Below, piece after piece: positions 1 through 8,744 of a stretch of 64,000 bases of DNA. Source of the DNA: Nocardia vulneris (GTDB lineage Bacteria > Actinomycetota > Actinomycetes > Mycobacteriales > Mycobacteriaceae); contig NZ_BDCI01000001.1 in NCBI RefSeq assembly GCF_001613425.1, forward strand, positions 1 through 64,000. Direction: 5' to 3'. Made by a program: the position numbers and the translations under genes. Position 1 is the first letter of the stretch. Each line of letters opens with the position of its first letter. The notes under the pieces are model-generated. The model worked only from the letters and a program-made list of their open reading frames with translations. It made no database searches and had not been told where the DNA came from.

Positions 1-11
1 CGGCCGGCCGT

Positions 12-1139
12 TCAACCGCACAGCGCATCGGTGAGCAGCGCACGGATATCGACGGGGGTGGGGGTGCCGGTGTAGGCGATGGTGACCGCGCGGGCGGTGG
101 TGGCGCCGGCGACGGTCGAGAAGCCCGCTATGCCGCCGATGTGGCCCACATACTGTGTGCCGCAGGGGAGTTGGGTGTAGCCGGCGCCGAGACCGTAGGA
201 CATGCCGTCGCCGGACCCCATGTCCGTGCCGTCGAGCATCTGCGGCAGCAGTGCCGGTGGCACCACCGCTCCGGTCAGCAGCGCGGTGTAGAAACGGTTC
301 AGGTCGGCGCCGGTGCTGACCAGCGCGCCCGACGTCCACAGTGCCGACGGTTCCACCCGGGTGGTGTCGGTGACGACGCCGTCGATCGTGGCGTAGCCGT
401 TCGGATGTGGCGCGCGCAAACCGGTTTCGCCGGTCGCAGGCATATACGTATCCGACATGCCCAGCGGCGTCAGGACCCGGTCGCGCAGTTCGTCGGCGTA
501 GCGGTGCCCGGTCACCGCTTCGATCAGCATTCCGGCGACGATGTAATTGGTGTTGGTGTATTCGAATCGGGTGCCCGGTGCGAACCGCGCGGGATGGGCC
601 AAGGCCAGGGTGATCTGTTGCACAGGAGTGAAGGTGCGGCCGTCGCGTGCCACCGTGTACTCGTTGATGTCGGGGGATTCGGCCGGCTGCGGCAGTCCGC
701 TGCGATGGCCGAGGACTTGGCGGACGGTTATGGCGCGACCATCGATGCCGGCCCCGGCGAGCAATCCCGGCAGATATGTCTCGATCGGCTGATCGAGGTC
801 GACGCGGTGTTCGGCGACGAGTTGCAACACGATGGCGGCGGTGAACGTCTTGGTGATGCTGCCGACCCGGACGTATTGCGGACGATCGGTGCTGATCGCA
901 GTCTTCGCGGCGATGTCCGCGACACCGGCTGTGACGACGGTGCTGACGTCGTTGGCGGTGAGCGTGGCCACGGAGCCGACCGCGCCGGAGCCGATCAGCG
1001 CGTCGAGGTCGTCGCGCACACGGTCCGCGCCGGTGCCGGCGAGTGCGGGCGCGGCGGTCGGCGCGACCGTGGCCGTCGTACAGGCGGACAGCAGCACCGA
1101 CACAGTGCAGATCGGGAGGGCGAGAGCTCGAAACCACAT
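12..1139 (-). CDS. Serine beta-lactamase-like lipoprotein (class C / DD-peptidase fold)
   Basis: This is a 375-residue exported serine hydrolase of the beta-lactamase/D-Ala-D-Ala carboxypeptidase superfamily. The three active-site motifs are present: S94-x-x-K97 (SITK), Y194-x-N196 (YTN) and H333-x-G335 (HIG). The N-terminus is a lipoprotein signal with an LLSAC box and lipidation Cys at residue 20. I chose the ATG at 1139 because it gives a compact signal peptide; an in-frame ATG at 1175 would add 12 residues. It is probably anchored in the outer leaflet of the cytoplasmic membrane. The substrate (cell-wall peptide, beta-lactam or small ester) cannot be read from the sequence. It is transcribed leftward and its end lies 11 bases from the window edge. 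Confidence 0.85.
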   Translation of the reverse strand: MWFRALALPICTVSVLLSACTTATVAPTAAPALAGTGADRVRDDLDALIGSGAVGSVATLTANDVSTVVTAGVADIAAKTAISTDRPQYVRVGSITKTFTAAIVLQLVAEHRVDLDQPIETYLPGLLAGAGIDGRAITVRQVLGHRSGLPQPAESPDINEYTVARDGRTFTPVQQITLALAHPARFAPGTRFEYTNTNYIVAGMLIEAVTGHRYADELRDRVLTPLGMSDTYMPATGETGLRAPHPNGYATIDGVVTDTTRVEPSALWTSGALVSTGADLNRFYTALLTGAVVPPALLPQMLDGTDMGSGDGMSYGLGAGYTQLPCGTQYVGHIGGIAGFSTVAGATTARAVTIAYTGTPTPVDIRALLTDALCG

Positions 1140-1210
1140 GGCCCGACCGTAGAAACCCAAGGCCCGCAGCCACATTGCACCGCAGTACTACGGCACCTCG
1201 AACTGGAGTA

Positions 1211-1654
1211 TCACACGGGGCGCTGGTCCATGACCGAACGCACGTGCGCGGCGATGTGCTGTTCGATCCTGGTGAGACAGTCGTAGCCCTGCTGGGTGCC
1301 GGAGACCCAGGCCGCCGTCATACCGCCGACGACGTCGCGCGGGGCCGGGGCCTCGGGTTCGGCCGGCTGCGGGGCCGACGCGGGCGGGGTCCAGGGGGAG
1401 ACGGGCGGTTCGACGGGTGCGGGCGGGGCCTGGTAGATCGGCGGCTCCGGCACGGCTTCCGGCCCGCTGACCGGCGGTGGCACCAGGGGCCGGCCGGACA
1501 GGCCCGAGGTCGTGTGGTCCTGGCTCGACGCGGAGCGACCGGCCGGCGGTCCGTCGCGGTGGGTGCAGACCAGCGCGGTGAGTACGGCGGCGGTCGAGAC
1601 CACGGCGAACTGCATCGTGACTTCGGACTTTCGTGGTGCGCGGTGTCTACCCAT
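1211..1654 (-). CDS. Proline-rich secreted or membrane-anchored protein of unknown function
   Basis: This is a 147-residue protein with a basic N-terminus, one hydrophobic stretch (about residues 13-30) and a long Pro/Ala/Glu-rich linker (about 45-105). A short C-terminal part holds the Tyr-Asp-Cys segment GYDCLTRIEQHI. The layout suggests export or membrane anchoring with an extended wall-spanning linker. The ATG at 1654 is preferred over an upstream in-frame start at 1705 because a GAGGGAAAG ribosome site lies 6-8 bases before it. No enzymatic motif is visible. Composition matches the host, so it is likely a resident gene. Confidence 0.6.
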   Translation of the reverse strand: MGRHRAPRKSEVTMQFAVVSTAAVLTALVCTHRDGPPAGRSASSQDHTTSGLSGRPLVPPPVSGPEAVPEPPIYQAPPAPVEPPVSPWTPPASAPQPAEPEAPAPRDVVGGMTAAWVSGTQQGYDCLTRIEQHIAAHVRSVMDQRPV

Positions 1655-2027
1655 CGGCTGCTTTCCCTCGAATACCCGTCGGGTCTGAGAGTTTATGGCG
1701 CGCAATCGATTCGGACCAGAAATGTTAGCGTTTCTGTAAACGAGTTAAGTGCCACCGACACTGTCCTCGGGCACCACCGGGATCATCCGTAACGGTGGCC
1801 GATCGATGTGGCCCTACCTGCGGGTTCCTCGTTCGGCCACCGGCCGCCACGCATTCCCGCCGCATACTGCGGCATTTTCCGCGTAAATACCCGAGTGGGA
1901 TTGAAATCGATCATGCCGGGTAGATCGAAGGGGCACTATGGGGTCTTGACGCCAGACTCGATGATTTCCACAACAGCTGTTTGTCTCGCTGTACGCAACA
2001 TCCGTGGCATTGCGAAGGAGGAAACCC
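1655..2027. other. Divergent intergenic region with an inverted repeat
   Basis: These 373 bases separate a leftward and a rightward gene, so they must hold both promoters. An inverted repeat CGTTT-CTGT-AAACG lies at 1729-1742, flanked by TTAG and AGTTAA; its size fits a TetR- or MarR-type operator, but no adjacent regulator supports this. GC content is visibly lower than in neighbouring genes. No credible additional gene was found. Confidence 0.35.
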
Positions 2028-2288
2028 ATGGAATGGCTTCTGGGATTACTGGGCGGGGTGGTCGGTGGCGGGATCGGTGGTTCGAAGAACCCGCTCGGCC
2101 CCGTGGTGAACGGTGCGGCGGGTGCGGTCGGTGGTGGCATCACCGGCGGGATCATCCAGGCCGCGACGGGTAGCGGGCTGGACTTCGGGCAGATCCTCGC
2201 CCAGGTCGCCGGCGGCGGCGTGGTGGGTGCCGTGCTGTCCGCGATCATCGGAGTGGCCACCAAACCGAAGGCCGGCGAAGTTCGCTGA
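2028..2288 (+). CDS. Small glycine-rich membrane protein
   Basis: This is an 86-residue protein made almost wholly of Gly, Ala, Val and Ile runs with GxxxG-like spacing. Two probable membrane-inserting segments are interrupted by a short polar stretch (residues about 20-32), and the tail is basic. The start is well supported: GAAGGAGG precedes the ATG at 2028 by about 7 bases, while the GTG at 2004 has no ribosome site. The glycine-zipper look suggests a small pore-forming or membrane-packing peptide, but the function is unknown. It precedes the LGFP gene by 61 bases and could share its transcript. Confidence 0.65.
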   Translation: MEWLLGLLGGVVGGGIGGSKNPLGPVVNGAAGAVGGGITGGIIQAATGSGLDFGQILAQVAGGGVVGAVLSAIIGVATKPKAGEVR

Positions 2289-2349
2289 CCGACAGCTTCG
2301 AGATTGCCTGCAAGTGCTAGCCCTGTCGCCCCTTGTGAGGAGTCTTTCG

Positions 2350-3327
2350 ATGAAGAGCTTGAAGAAATCTCTATCCGCCGTCGCGTTCGCCGGCGGATTG
2401 ATCGCGACGTTCGGCGCCGGTGTGCTGCTGAGCCCGAGCGCCGGTGCGCAACCGGCCGACGCGGACGCCGCGATCACCGCGCACTACGACGAGAAGGGCG
2501 GCGCGTCCACGCCGCTCGGGGAAAAGGTCGGCGCCGTCTACGCTTTCGGGCCGGACGGGGCCGCACAGGATTATCGCGGCGGAAAGATCGTCTACTCGCC
2601 GGAGACCGGCGCGAAGGTGATGTACGGCGCGATCCTGGACAAGTATCTGGCGCTCGGCGGTGCGAGCACCGATATCGGCTACCCGGTGAACGACGAGTCC
2701 GACGCGCCGGTCGCGGGTACCGCGCGGTACAGCGAGTTCTCAGCCGCGGATGGCGCGACCATCCAGTGGAGCCCGCAGAACGGCGCGTGGTTGGTGCGCG
2801 GTCCGATCCGCACCGCGTGGTCACATCTGAAGGCGACCGACGGTCCCCTGGGTAGCCCGACTTCCGACACCACGGTGGCCGACGGCGTCTACACCCAGAC
2901 CTTCAGCGGCCAGAACGGCAATCCGGTGCAGATCCGCTGGAGCAAGGCCGATGGTTTCAGCACCGTGCCGCCGGAGATCGCGGGTCAGTTGAGCGGACTG
3001 GATGTGTCCGCGCCCGGTGCGGCTCCCGGTTCGGTGGTGTCCGGCGGTAATCCGGAACCCGCGACCGAAGCCGAGTCCGACTCCGATTCGGGCTCGAGTT
3101 CGAACGCGAAGTGGTGGGCGCTGCCGATCGGTCTGGTGATCGCGGCCATCGCGGGTGCGCTCGCGGCGATGGTGGGCCGCGGCGGATCGAACCACAGCGC
3201 GTCCGGGCGGGGCCGGGGCACGCCGGTGGCGGCGGGCAGCGCGGCCGCGGCACGCCCCCGTGGCGGATCGCATGTCGCCAGCCCGGAGGAAGCGCATACC
3301 CGCATGGGTACCACGCGCAATCCCTGA
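2350..3327 (+). CDS. LGFP-repeat exported cell-envelope protein
   Basis: This is a 325-residue secreted protein with a signal peptide ending near AGAQPAD (about residue 38). It is followed by LGFP-type repeats: PLGEKVGAVYAFGPDGA, ALGGASTDIGYPVND and GPLGSPTSD. After a Ser/Glu/Asp-rich linker comes a single C-terminal membrane helix (about 255-277) and a basic Gly/Arg tail. LGFP repeats are known mainly from mycolate-bearing actinobacteria, where they are thought to bind the wall or mycolate layer. A GAGGAG ribosome site precedes the ATG. The predicted topology places the repeats outside and the tail inside the cell. Confidence 0.85.
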   Translation: MKSLKKSLSAVAFAGGLIATFGAGVLLSPSAGAQPADADAAITAHYDEKGGASTPLGEKVGAVYAFGPDGAAQDYRGGKIVYSPETGAKVMYGAILDKYLALGGASTDIGYPVNDESDAPVAGTARYSEFSAADGATIQWSPQNGAWLVRGPIRTAWSHLKATDGPLGSPTSDTTVADGVYTQTFSGQNGNPVQIRWSKADGFSTVPPEIAGQLSGLDVSAPGAAPGSVVSGGNPEPATEAESDSDSGSSSNAKWWALPIGLVIAAIAGALAAMVGRGGSNHSASGRGRGTPVAAGSAAAARPRGGSHVASPEEAHTRMGTTRNP

Positions 3328-3341
3328 GCGCAGGCGCGCCG

Positions 3342-3374
3342 TGGGCTCCCGGGGACGAAACCCCCGGGAGCCCA
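3342..3374. terminator. Bidirectional hairpin terminator
   Basis: A perfect 13-bp inverted repeat (TGGGCTCCCGGGG, 7-nt loop, then its complement) sits between the convergent LGFP and monooxygenase genes, 14 bases after one stop codon and 10 from the other. It has no long T run, which is common for actinobacterial terminators. Confidence 0.8.
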
Positions 3375-3384
3375 GACGTATTCG

Positions 3385-4899
3385 CTATCCGGCCGCGGGC
3401 GTGCCCAGATCGGCGCGCGTCGCGGCGGCGAACTCGAAGGCCGCGGGTTCGGGTTTGCGCGTCGCACGCCAGTAGCTCGTGCCGGTGCCCGCCCAGGACT
3501 GGCGATTGTGGCCGGTGTGGTCGAGAAACCAGCTGTGGCAACCGCCGGACACCCACACGGACCGGTCGAGTTTGCCGTGCAGCCAGGTGTTGAACTCGTC
3601 CTGCTTCGCGCCGCTCACTTCGATCCGGGTGGCACCCCGGCTCTGCATCAGCCGCAGGCACTGCACGATGTAGCGGACCTGCGCCTCGATGAGGAACACG
3701 ATCGACTGGGCGCCACCACCGGAATTCGGGCCCATGATCATGAAGAAGTTCGGGAAGCCCGCCACGGTCATGCCGAGGTAGGCCTGCATGCCGTCGCGCC
3801 AGGCGTCCTGAATGGTGAGCCCGTCGCGACCGACGATGTGTTCGGTCGCGCACCGGTTGTCGGTGGCGAACCCGGTGCCGAGCACGATCACATCCGCCTC
3901 GTGCAGCACGCCATCGGTGGTGCGGATCCCGGTCGCGGTGAATTCCTCGATGCCTGCGGTCACCAGGCTGACATCGGGTCGTTGCAGGGCCGGAAAGAAG
4001 TCGCTGGAGAACAGGATTCGCTTGCAGCCGAAGGTATGCGTCGGCGTGAGCCGGGCGCGCAGTTCGGGGTCGGGGACCTGCTTCTTCAGATGGTGCAGCG
4101 CCACGAACTTCAGCAGGAAGTTCCAGCGGGGGTGGAAGTAGCCGTAGACCGGTGCCTCGTGCAGCCAGAAGGCGAAGTTGCGGTAGATCTTCATCAGGCC
4201 GGGGAAGGCCTTGAACATGCGCTGTTCCACGCTGCTGACCGGGCGGTCCATCTTCGGCATCACCCAGTGCGCGGACCGCTGGAACACCTCGACATGCGCT
4301 GCGGTACCGGCGATCTGGGGCGCCAGCTGCACACCGCTGGAGCCGGTGCCGATCACCGCGACCCGCTTGCCGGTCAGGTCCACCGAGTGATCCCACTGCG
4401 CGGAATGGAAGACCGGGCCGGTGAAGTTTTCTCGCCCTGCGAATTCCGGGATGTTCGGCACGTGCAGCGCGCCGTGCGCGGCGACCACGGCGCGGGGCCG
4501 ATACTCTTCGCCGTCGGCGGTGCGGACCACCCACCGGTCCGCGGCGGCGTCGAATTCATAGGACACCGCCTCGGATCGGAAGCGGATATAGGGCTCGATC
4601 CCGTAGTCTTTGACGACTCGTTTGATGTAGTCGAGGATTTCCGGCTGCGGAGCATACATCCGGCTCCACCCGGTATGCGGCGCAAAGGAATACGAGTACA
4701 TCATCGACATGATGTCGCAACCGCAGCCCGGATAGGTGTTCTCGCGCCATACCCCGCCCACGCCGTCGGCCTTCTCGAGGATGACGAAATCACGCTCGCC
4801 CGCCTCCAGCAGTTTGATCGCCATCGCGACACCGGCGAATCCGGTGCCGATGATGAGAACATTCGGAGACGCCGTGCTCACCTGATCGTTCGATGCCAT
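3385..4899 (-). CDS. Flavin-containing monooxygenase, Baeyer-Villiger type
   Basis: This 504-residue class B flavoprotein monooxygenase should insert oxygen into a ketone or oxidise a heteroatom using FAD and NADPH. The FAD-binding GTGFAG motif is at residues 18-23 and a second nucleotide-binding GTGSSG at 184-189. The BVMO fingerprint F-x-G-x3-H-x3-W-[P/D] is matched at residues 159-170 (FTGPVFHSAQWD). Length is normal for single-module BVMOs. An AAAGGTGA ribosome site precedes the ATG. It stands alone on the minus strand with no pathway neighbour, so the natural substrate is unknown; mycolate actinobacteria carry many such enzymes. Confidence 0.88.
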   Translation of the reverse strand: MASNDQVSTASPNVLIIGTGFAGVAMAIKLLEAGERDFVILEKADGVGGVWRENTYPGCGCDIMSMMYSYSFAPHTGWSRMYAPQPEILDYIKRVVKDYGIEPYIRFRSEAVSYEFDAAADRWVVRTADGEEYRPRAVVAAHGALHVPNIPEFAGRENFTGPVFHSAQWDHSVDLTGKRVAVIGTGSSGVQLAPQIAGTAAHVEVFQRSAHWVMPKMDRPVSSVEQRMFKAFPGLMKIYRNFAFWLHEAPVYGYFHPRWNFLLKFVALHHLKKQVPDPELRARLTPTHTFGCKRILFSSDFFPALQRPDVSLVTAGIEEFTATGIRTTDGVLHEADVIVLGTGFATDNRCATEHIVGRDGLTIQDAWRDGMQAYLGMTVAGFPNFFMIMGPNSGGGAQSIVFLIEAQVRYIVQCLRLMQSRGATRIEVSGAKQDEFNTWLHGKLDRSVWVSGGCHSWFLDHTGHNRQSWAGTGTSYWRATRKPEPAAFEFAAATRADLGTPAAG

Positions 4900-5117
4900 G
4901 GTTCACCTTTGCTTGACTGAGAGGCGCGTCCGGGTGGGGGACCTGCGCGGTCGACTTTCCGACGGTGTGCCGACCCTCGTGCCGACCCTCGGAATGCGCA
5001 CTGCCGGCGAATGATTCGGCTGCGGGAATCGACCGATTACACCACAGCGCACCGCTGGCCGCATGCCGAATCGCGCGCGCGATGCCGCGGCCTGCGTGCG
5101 GCGCCCACCGTCGCGAA

Positions 5118-6329
5118 TCATGGTGTGCTGATTGGTGTTCGGATCGTCGTGGTGAGATCGGTCGCGTGCAGCAGGGATTTCGCGTGCTGCCACAGCCGGA
5201 CCAGGGTCTGCTCGTCCGGGACGTCGGTCCCGCGCGTGGTCGGCTCGCCCGCCGCCTCGGTACCGTCGGCGAGCCGGCGCGCGGCCAGCACCAATTCGGC
5301 GACCATTCGGATATGTTCCTGTTCGTCTTCGACGACGGTGTTCTCGATCAATTCGTCGACCGGAGTCGGCAGCGGCAGGACGTATCTGGCGACAATTTCG
5401 GCCGCGTCGTGGATTTCCATTCGCCTGCGGTGCAATCGTTCCTGCGGCGACACATTCCAACTGTCCGCGCGTTTGAGCCGGAAGACCACCTGGGGCGCGG
5501 CGGCGGTGAGGTCGCGCCAGATCGGATACACCCGGCGTGCGGCGCGCGATTCCCGATCGAGCCGCAGCAACTGCACGATCGCTTGCGCCGAGGACGGTAC
5601 ATACACCATGACCAGGGCGGCGAACACGAACAGCCCGGGCTCGCCCGAGGTGAAACCGTCGGCGACGAGCTCGAAGATGCTGCGCGTGAACGCATTGCCC
5701 ACGCCGATGGCATCCGCCGCCGCGGCGACCGCCATCAGGAAGACGGGCAGCGAGCTGGCGACACCGAAGCAGACGAGAGCGGCGACGGTGAACCGTTCCC
5801 ACAGCGTGTTCGTCCGCCACACCGTGCCGCGGACCTTCAACACGTAGTAGTACCCGGAAACGATCACGGGCAGGGCCGAATACAGTCCGATGTAGATGCC
5901 GAAGCGCCAGCCGCCGTATTCGGCGATGGACGTCAGGCCGTGGGCCCGGGCGGGCGCGCTGAGCGCGAGGAATATCAGGCCGATCGCGGCGGAAAGGCCC
6001 AGTACGACCTTGAACTGGGTGCGGTAGCGGACCGGGCCGTTCTCGTGCAGCAGCGCCATCCCGAGCCCGAAGGCCCAGGCGGTGACCGTCAGCCAGTGCC
6101 AGGCGTCGAACACCGTGGGCAGGCCGCCGGGGACGATTTTCGCCGCCTGCCGCGCGATGACCGGTTCACGCAGCAGCGCCGCCGCGGCGTCGAAGCCGAG
6201 CAGGGTGTTGATCAAGCGGCCGAACAGCGTCGTGTGCAGGGTCGACGCCAGCCGGATCAGGGTGATGGCGACGATGAACACCGTTGCCGAGATGGTGATC
6301 CAGGGCGACAGCTGGGTGTTCGGCCACAT
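5118..6329 (-). CDS. MAB_1171c-family multispanning membrane protein
   Basis: This is a 403-residue integral membrane protein with about seven hydrophobic segments in the first 260 residues, then a cytoplasmic tail. The tail contains AAPQVVFRLKRADSWN and an Arg-rich HRRRMEIHDAAEIV stretch, followed by a helical acidic end. This layout matches the actinobacterial family annotated as MAB_1171c-like putative transporter, whose role is unproven. The start lies 3 bases after the stop of the ImmA-like gene, so the two are translationally coupled. The pairing with an ImmA/IrrE peptidase and an XRE-like regulator is a recurrent arrangement in actinobacteria as I recall it. Confidence 0.75.
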   Translation of the reverse strand: MWPNTQLSPWITISATVFIVAITLIRLASTLHTTLFGRLINTLLGFDAAAALLREPVIARQAAKIVPGGLPTVFDAWHWLTVTAWAFGLGMALLHENGPVRYRTQFKVVLGLSAAIGLIFLALSAPARAHGLTSIAEYGGWRFGIYIGLYSALPVIVSGYYYVLKVRGTVWRTNTLWERFTVAALVCFGVASSLPVFLMAVAAAADAIGVGNAFTRSIFELVADGFTSGEPGLFVFAALVMVYVPSSAQAIVQLLRLDRESRAARRVYPIWRDLTAAAPQVVFRLKRADSWNVSPQERLHRRRMEIHDAAEIVARYVLPLPTPVDELIENTVVEDEQEHIRMVAELVLAARRLADGTEAAGEPTTRGTDVPDEQTLVRLWQHAKSLLHATDLTTTIRTPISTP

Positions 6330-6332
6330 GCG

Positions 6333-6875
6333 TCACAACTCTCTCAACATCGGGTCGCGGCGCGGTCCGACGGTCCGCGCGCGGAAGCTGATCAGGGTCG
6401 CCAGCAGCTCGGCTTCGTATTCTTCGACCGAGGCGTAGCTCGACGCGCCGCGAGCGGCGCGGACCATGGACAGGTCGATGGCGTCGTTCAACGCGACCTC
6501 GCTGGTCAGCGTTTTCCATTCGACCGAGGACAGTGAGGTGTCCTGGCCGTGGCCGAGCAGCATGTGGCTGACCTCGTGCAGGGCCACGTGCAATTCGACC
6601 GCCGGGTCCGAGGACTGCCTGAGGAAGATCACGTCGTAGTCCTTGCAGGCCAGCCACAGTCCGCACAGCCCAACCGGTGCGGTGGGCGGCAGCAGCAACC
6701 GCACGATGCGCCGCCCCCGCGTGCGTTCGACGCACGCGATGAACTCCTCGATGGTCCAGTCCGTCGGCAACTCGAGACTGTCGACCAGCGCTTGCAGGCG
6801 AGCCCGCGTGGAGGTCTTGCCGCGAGTGGGCTTCCACGAGAGAGTGGAGGCCTTGCGCCGGAACAGTTTCAACAT
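6333..6875 (-). CDS. ImmA/IrrE-family zinc metallopeptidase-like protein
   Basis: This 180-residue protein carries the zinc-binding HExxH motif at H100-E101-V-S-H104, followed by MLLGHG, as in ImmA/IrrE (COG2856-type) peptidases. Known members cleave XRE-family repressors and so switch promoters on. The next gene upstream on the same strand (7653-8279) is an XRE-like protein and a plausible target. A strong GAGGAGG ribosome site precedes the ATG. The first 40 residues are basic. Whether it is catalytic depends on a third zinc ligand C-terminal of the motif, which I could not assign with certainty. Confidence 0.8.
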   Translation of the reverse strand: MLKLFRRKASTLSWKPTRGKTSTRARLQALVDSLELPTDWTIEEFIACVERTRGRRIVRLLLPPTAPVGLCGLWLACKDYDVIFLRQSSDPAVELHVALHEVSHMLLGHGQDTSLSSVEWKTLTSEVALNDAIDLSMVRAARGASSYASVEEYEAELLATLISFRARTVGPRRDPMLREL

Positions 6876-7652
6876 GTCACTTGCCTCCTCGTTCGAGTGA
6901 GGCGATCCGCGTCAGTGAGGTCCGACCCGTCGGCATAACCGCTGGTAAGAGCTGCTGCGTCGAGGCCGGTGGAATGCAGATCGTATGCGTTCACGATTTC
7001 CTCCCCCGAGCACCTGGAGATCCCACCTTGTTATCGCGCACCACAGCGGCATCGTTGCCACCGGCGCGATATTGTTCGTCGAAGTCGTCCGTTTCGACGG
7101 GAGTGCGACGTCGTCCATCGTCCCGGATGCCTTCAGCGGACCGGCATGTCGACACACATCGACTCACCATCGTCGACTTGCCGGGCTGGCATATACCCTA
7201 CCTGTCACCCGGGCTTCGCGTAGCTGTAATTCCTTGGTCAGAAGTTGCAGATTGTCACTTTGACCTGGGCCGATATGGGTGAACAGTAACGCAAGATTCG
7301 GCATCGGCGCCGTCGGAGGGACGCGATCGGTCCTGGTGGCACGGCCGACGGTGGCTCGACCGCGGGCGGAGGGGCAGGGTACGAGGGAGTTTTCGCCGGA
7401 CCGCGAAACATCGCGATGCCGACCGGATTTCAGCGGGGGCGGCCGGAGCCGGGCAGACGCGCGGTCCGGCGGCCGCCGGAACCGTTCCGGGCGTGCGCGA
7501 TACCGGGCGCTCGCGCCCGTGGTTCGCTGAAATACTTTGTGTTTCAACCTCTGTCGCGTCGCGCGACCCGCAGGGGCCGTCCCCGATCCGCATCCTCGGG
7601 TCGTCCGGCATGTCTCGAGGGTGCGTACGTCCATGACCCGTTGCTTCGGAGG
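6876..7652. other. 777-base region without a convincing gene
   Basis: Short ORFs exist on both strands but none combines a ribosome site, actinobacterial codon bias and a plausible protein. The most protein-like is a 46-codon minus-strand ORF ending at 7164 and starting at 7304, but it lacks a ribosome site. The stretch probably holds the promoter and a long leader for the ImmA/membrane-protein pair. Confidence 0.4.
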
Positions 7653-8279
7653 CTAGGTCTGCGGATGGTCGTCTCGGTCGGACTCGCGCCCAGGCTGTGC
7701 GGGTTCGGCCGTGTTCTGTAGCGCCTGTAGCAGGCGATCGATCGCGGTCTTCGGGAAGACCAGCTGATAGCCCTCGGTGTGGCTGCGTGCGCGTTTCAAC
7801 TCGATGCCGAGCCGGTCGAGCTCGGTCACGAGGTCCACGACCGACCGGTGCTTGCGGGCCAGGTTCTGCAACGCGTCCACGCCGCTCTCGACATCGTCGG
7901 GCACGCCGGTCTCGACGGGTTCGTCCACCGGGGACGCCCCGAGGGTGCCGCCGTGATGCAGTGCGGCGGTTGCGCTTCCGGCCGCCAGCCCGAGTGCTTC
8001 GAGCGCGCGGTTGTACTTCGCCTCCGTGGTGGCGCTTATCGTGTCGACTTGCCCGCTCTCGATTCGGGACTGAACATTTCGTGTAGGACCCCCGAGGTCA
8101 TGGATGTGCTGGTGCGTGATCAGCTCATCGGGAAGATTTCGCTGCCGGAACGCCTTCAGCTGCCGTCCGAACCGCTGTCCAGCCGACTCGACTCTCGCAC
8201 GGTTCACGGTCTCGCTGGCGCCCAACTCGTCGCCCATGGCAAGCACCATACCACTTGACTGTGCAGAGCTGGTCATCAT
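7653..8279 (-). CDS. XRE-like helix-turn-helix regulator
   Basis: This is a protein of about 208 residues with an N-terminal helix-turn-helix-like region (FGRQLKAFRQRN, then a segment containing IHDLGGPTRNVQSRIESGQ) that fits an XRE/Cro fold. A polar, Glu/Asp-rich C-terminal half follows. The start is uncertain: ATG codons occur at 8279, 8276 and 8237; I prefer 8279 because GAGAGG lies 12 bases upstream and a promoter lies just beyond. It is transcribed away from the PKS leader promoter, so it could regulate itself, the ImmA pair, or the PKS. The downstream ImmA-like gene is a candidate antagonist. Confidence 0.65.
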   Translation of the reverse strand: MMTSSAQSSGMVLAMGDELGASETVNRARVESAGQRFGRQLKAFRQRNLPDELITHQHIHDLGGPTRNVQSRIESGQVDTISATTEAKYNRALEALGLAAGSATAALHHGGTLGASPVDEPVETGVPDDVESGVDALQNLARKHRSVVDLVTELDRLGIELKRARSHTEGYQLVFPKTAIDRLLQALQNTAEPAQPGRESDRDDHPQT

Positions 8280-8317
8280 GCGCGTGCATGTCCTCTCATG
8301 TCCGGTCGCGAACGAGC

Positions 8318-8346
8318 ACCTTAGCAAGATCATTACCCGACGTCAC
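8318..8346 (-). promoter_or_regulatory. Probable promoter of the XRE-like gene
   Basis: On the minus strand, GTGACG (8346-8341) and TAAGGT (8323-8318) are separated by exactly 17 bases, about 32-39 bases upstream of the chosen start. This is a good sigma-70-type match for an actinobacterium. Confidence 0.5.
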
Positions 8347-8366
8347 GCGCGGGGTCGGGTTAGACT

Positions 8367-8414
8367 GCACGAGCGTGCGCATGGCAGGGATCTTGGATGC
8401 ACACGAATGCACAC
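8367..8414. promoter_or_regulatory. Candidate operator repeats between divergent promoters
   Basis: An inverted repeat GCACG-AG-CGTGC (8367-8378) and a direct repeat TGCACAC (8398-8404 and 8408-8414, 10-base period) lie between the leftward XRE promoter and the rightward leader promoter. Their placement suits a shared regulator-binding site, but binding is inferred only. Confidence 0.35.
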
Positions 8415-8421
8415 CGATGTG

Positions 8422-8450
8422 TTGACATGACTGCTCGTGGTCGATAAATT
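8422..8450 (+). promoter_or_regulatory. Near-consensus sigma-70-type promoter driving the PKS leader
   Basis: TTGACA (8422-8427), a 17-base spacer and TAAATT (8445-8450) form one of the best housekeeping-type promoters in the window. The predicted transcription start falls at about 8457, which is the A of an ATG. The large PKS starts 514 bases downstream, so the leader is unusually long. Confidence 0.65.
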
Positions 8451-8456
8451 CTGACC

Positions 8457-8534
8457 ATGGGTGCGGATCTGGGCACCGGGCGTGAGGTGGGCACAAATCA
8501 TGTGGACGTTCAGCACGATCAGCACGACCCCTGA
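8457..8534 (+). CDS. Leaderless 25-residue ORF at the promoter start site
   Basis: The ATG lies 7 bases after the end of the -10 box, exactly where transcription should begin, so the mRNA would be leaderless; leaderless translation is common in mycolate actinobacteria. The peptide begins MGADLGTG and ends in a His/Asp-rich stretch (NHVDVQHDQHDP) before TGA. Third positions are only moderately GC-rich. It may act as a leader peptide controlling the downstream hairpins and PKS, or be fortuitous. No homologue is recognised. Confidence 0.4.
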   Translation: MGADLGTGREVGTNHVDVQHDQHDP

Positions 8535-8584
8535 TGATGTGCCGCCCTGTGCCACCCAGCTCAACCGCCTCAGTGTCGATGTAT

Positions 8585-8707
8585 CGCCGGCTGTCCGGCG
8601 TCCGAACGACTCGGTCCGACCGCCGAGGTCTCGTTCGGGGGGAGTAGGCACCGGCCGGGAGCTCCATGCCGTCCGGCGGTCCACCGAAAAGCGCTCGGCG
8701 GGTGGAC
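8585..8707 (+). promoter_or_regulatory. Structured 5' leader with three stem-loops
   Basis: Three hairpins follow the leader ORF. The first is CGCCGG-CTGT-CCGGCG (8585-8600). The second is a long imperfect stem (8602-8614 with 8623-8638, 3-nt bulge, 8-nt loop), and the third pairs GTCCACC (8679-8685) with GGTGGAC (8701-8707). None is followed by a T run, so this is not a classic intrinsic terminator. The order promoter, short ORF, hairpins, main ORF resembles attenuation or translational-control leaders. The class is unknown. Confidence 0.4.
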
Positions 8708-8744
8708 ATTTCGCATCGGCGGTCATGGTCCTCGAGGGGGGAAC

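Noticed and set aside
7279..7530. An 83-codon plus-strand ORF starting GTGAACAGT
   Set aside because: No ribosome site; the translation is low-complexity Arg/Gly/Ser-rich as expected from random GC-rich DNA.
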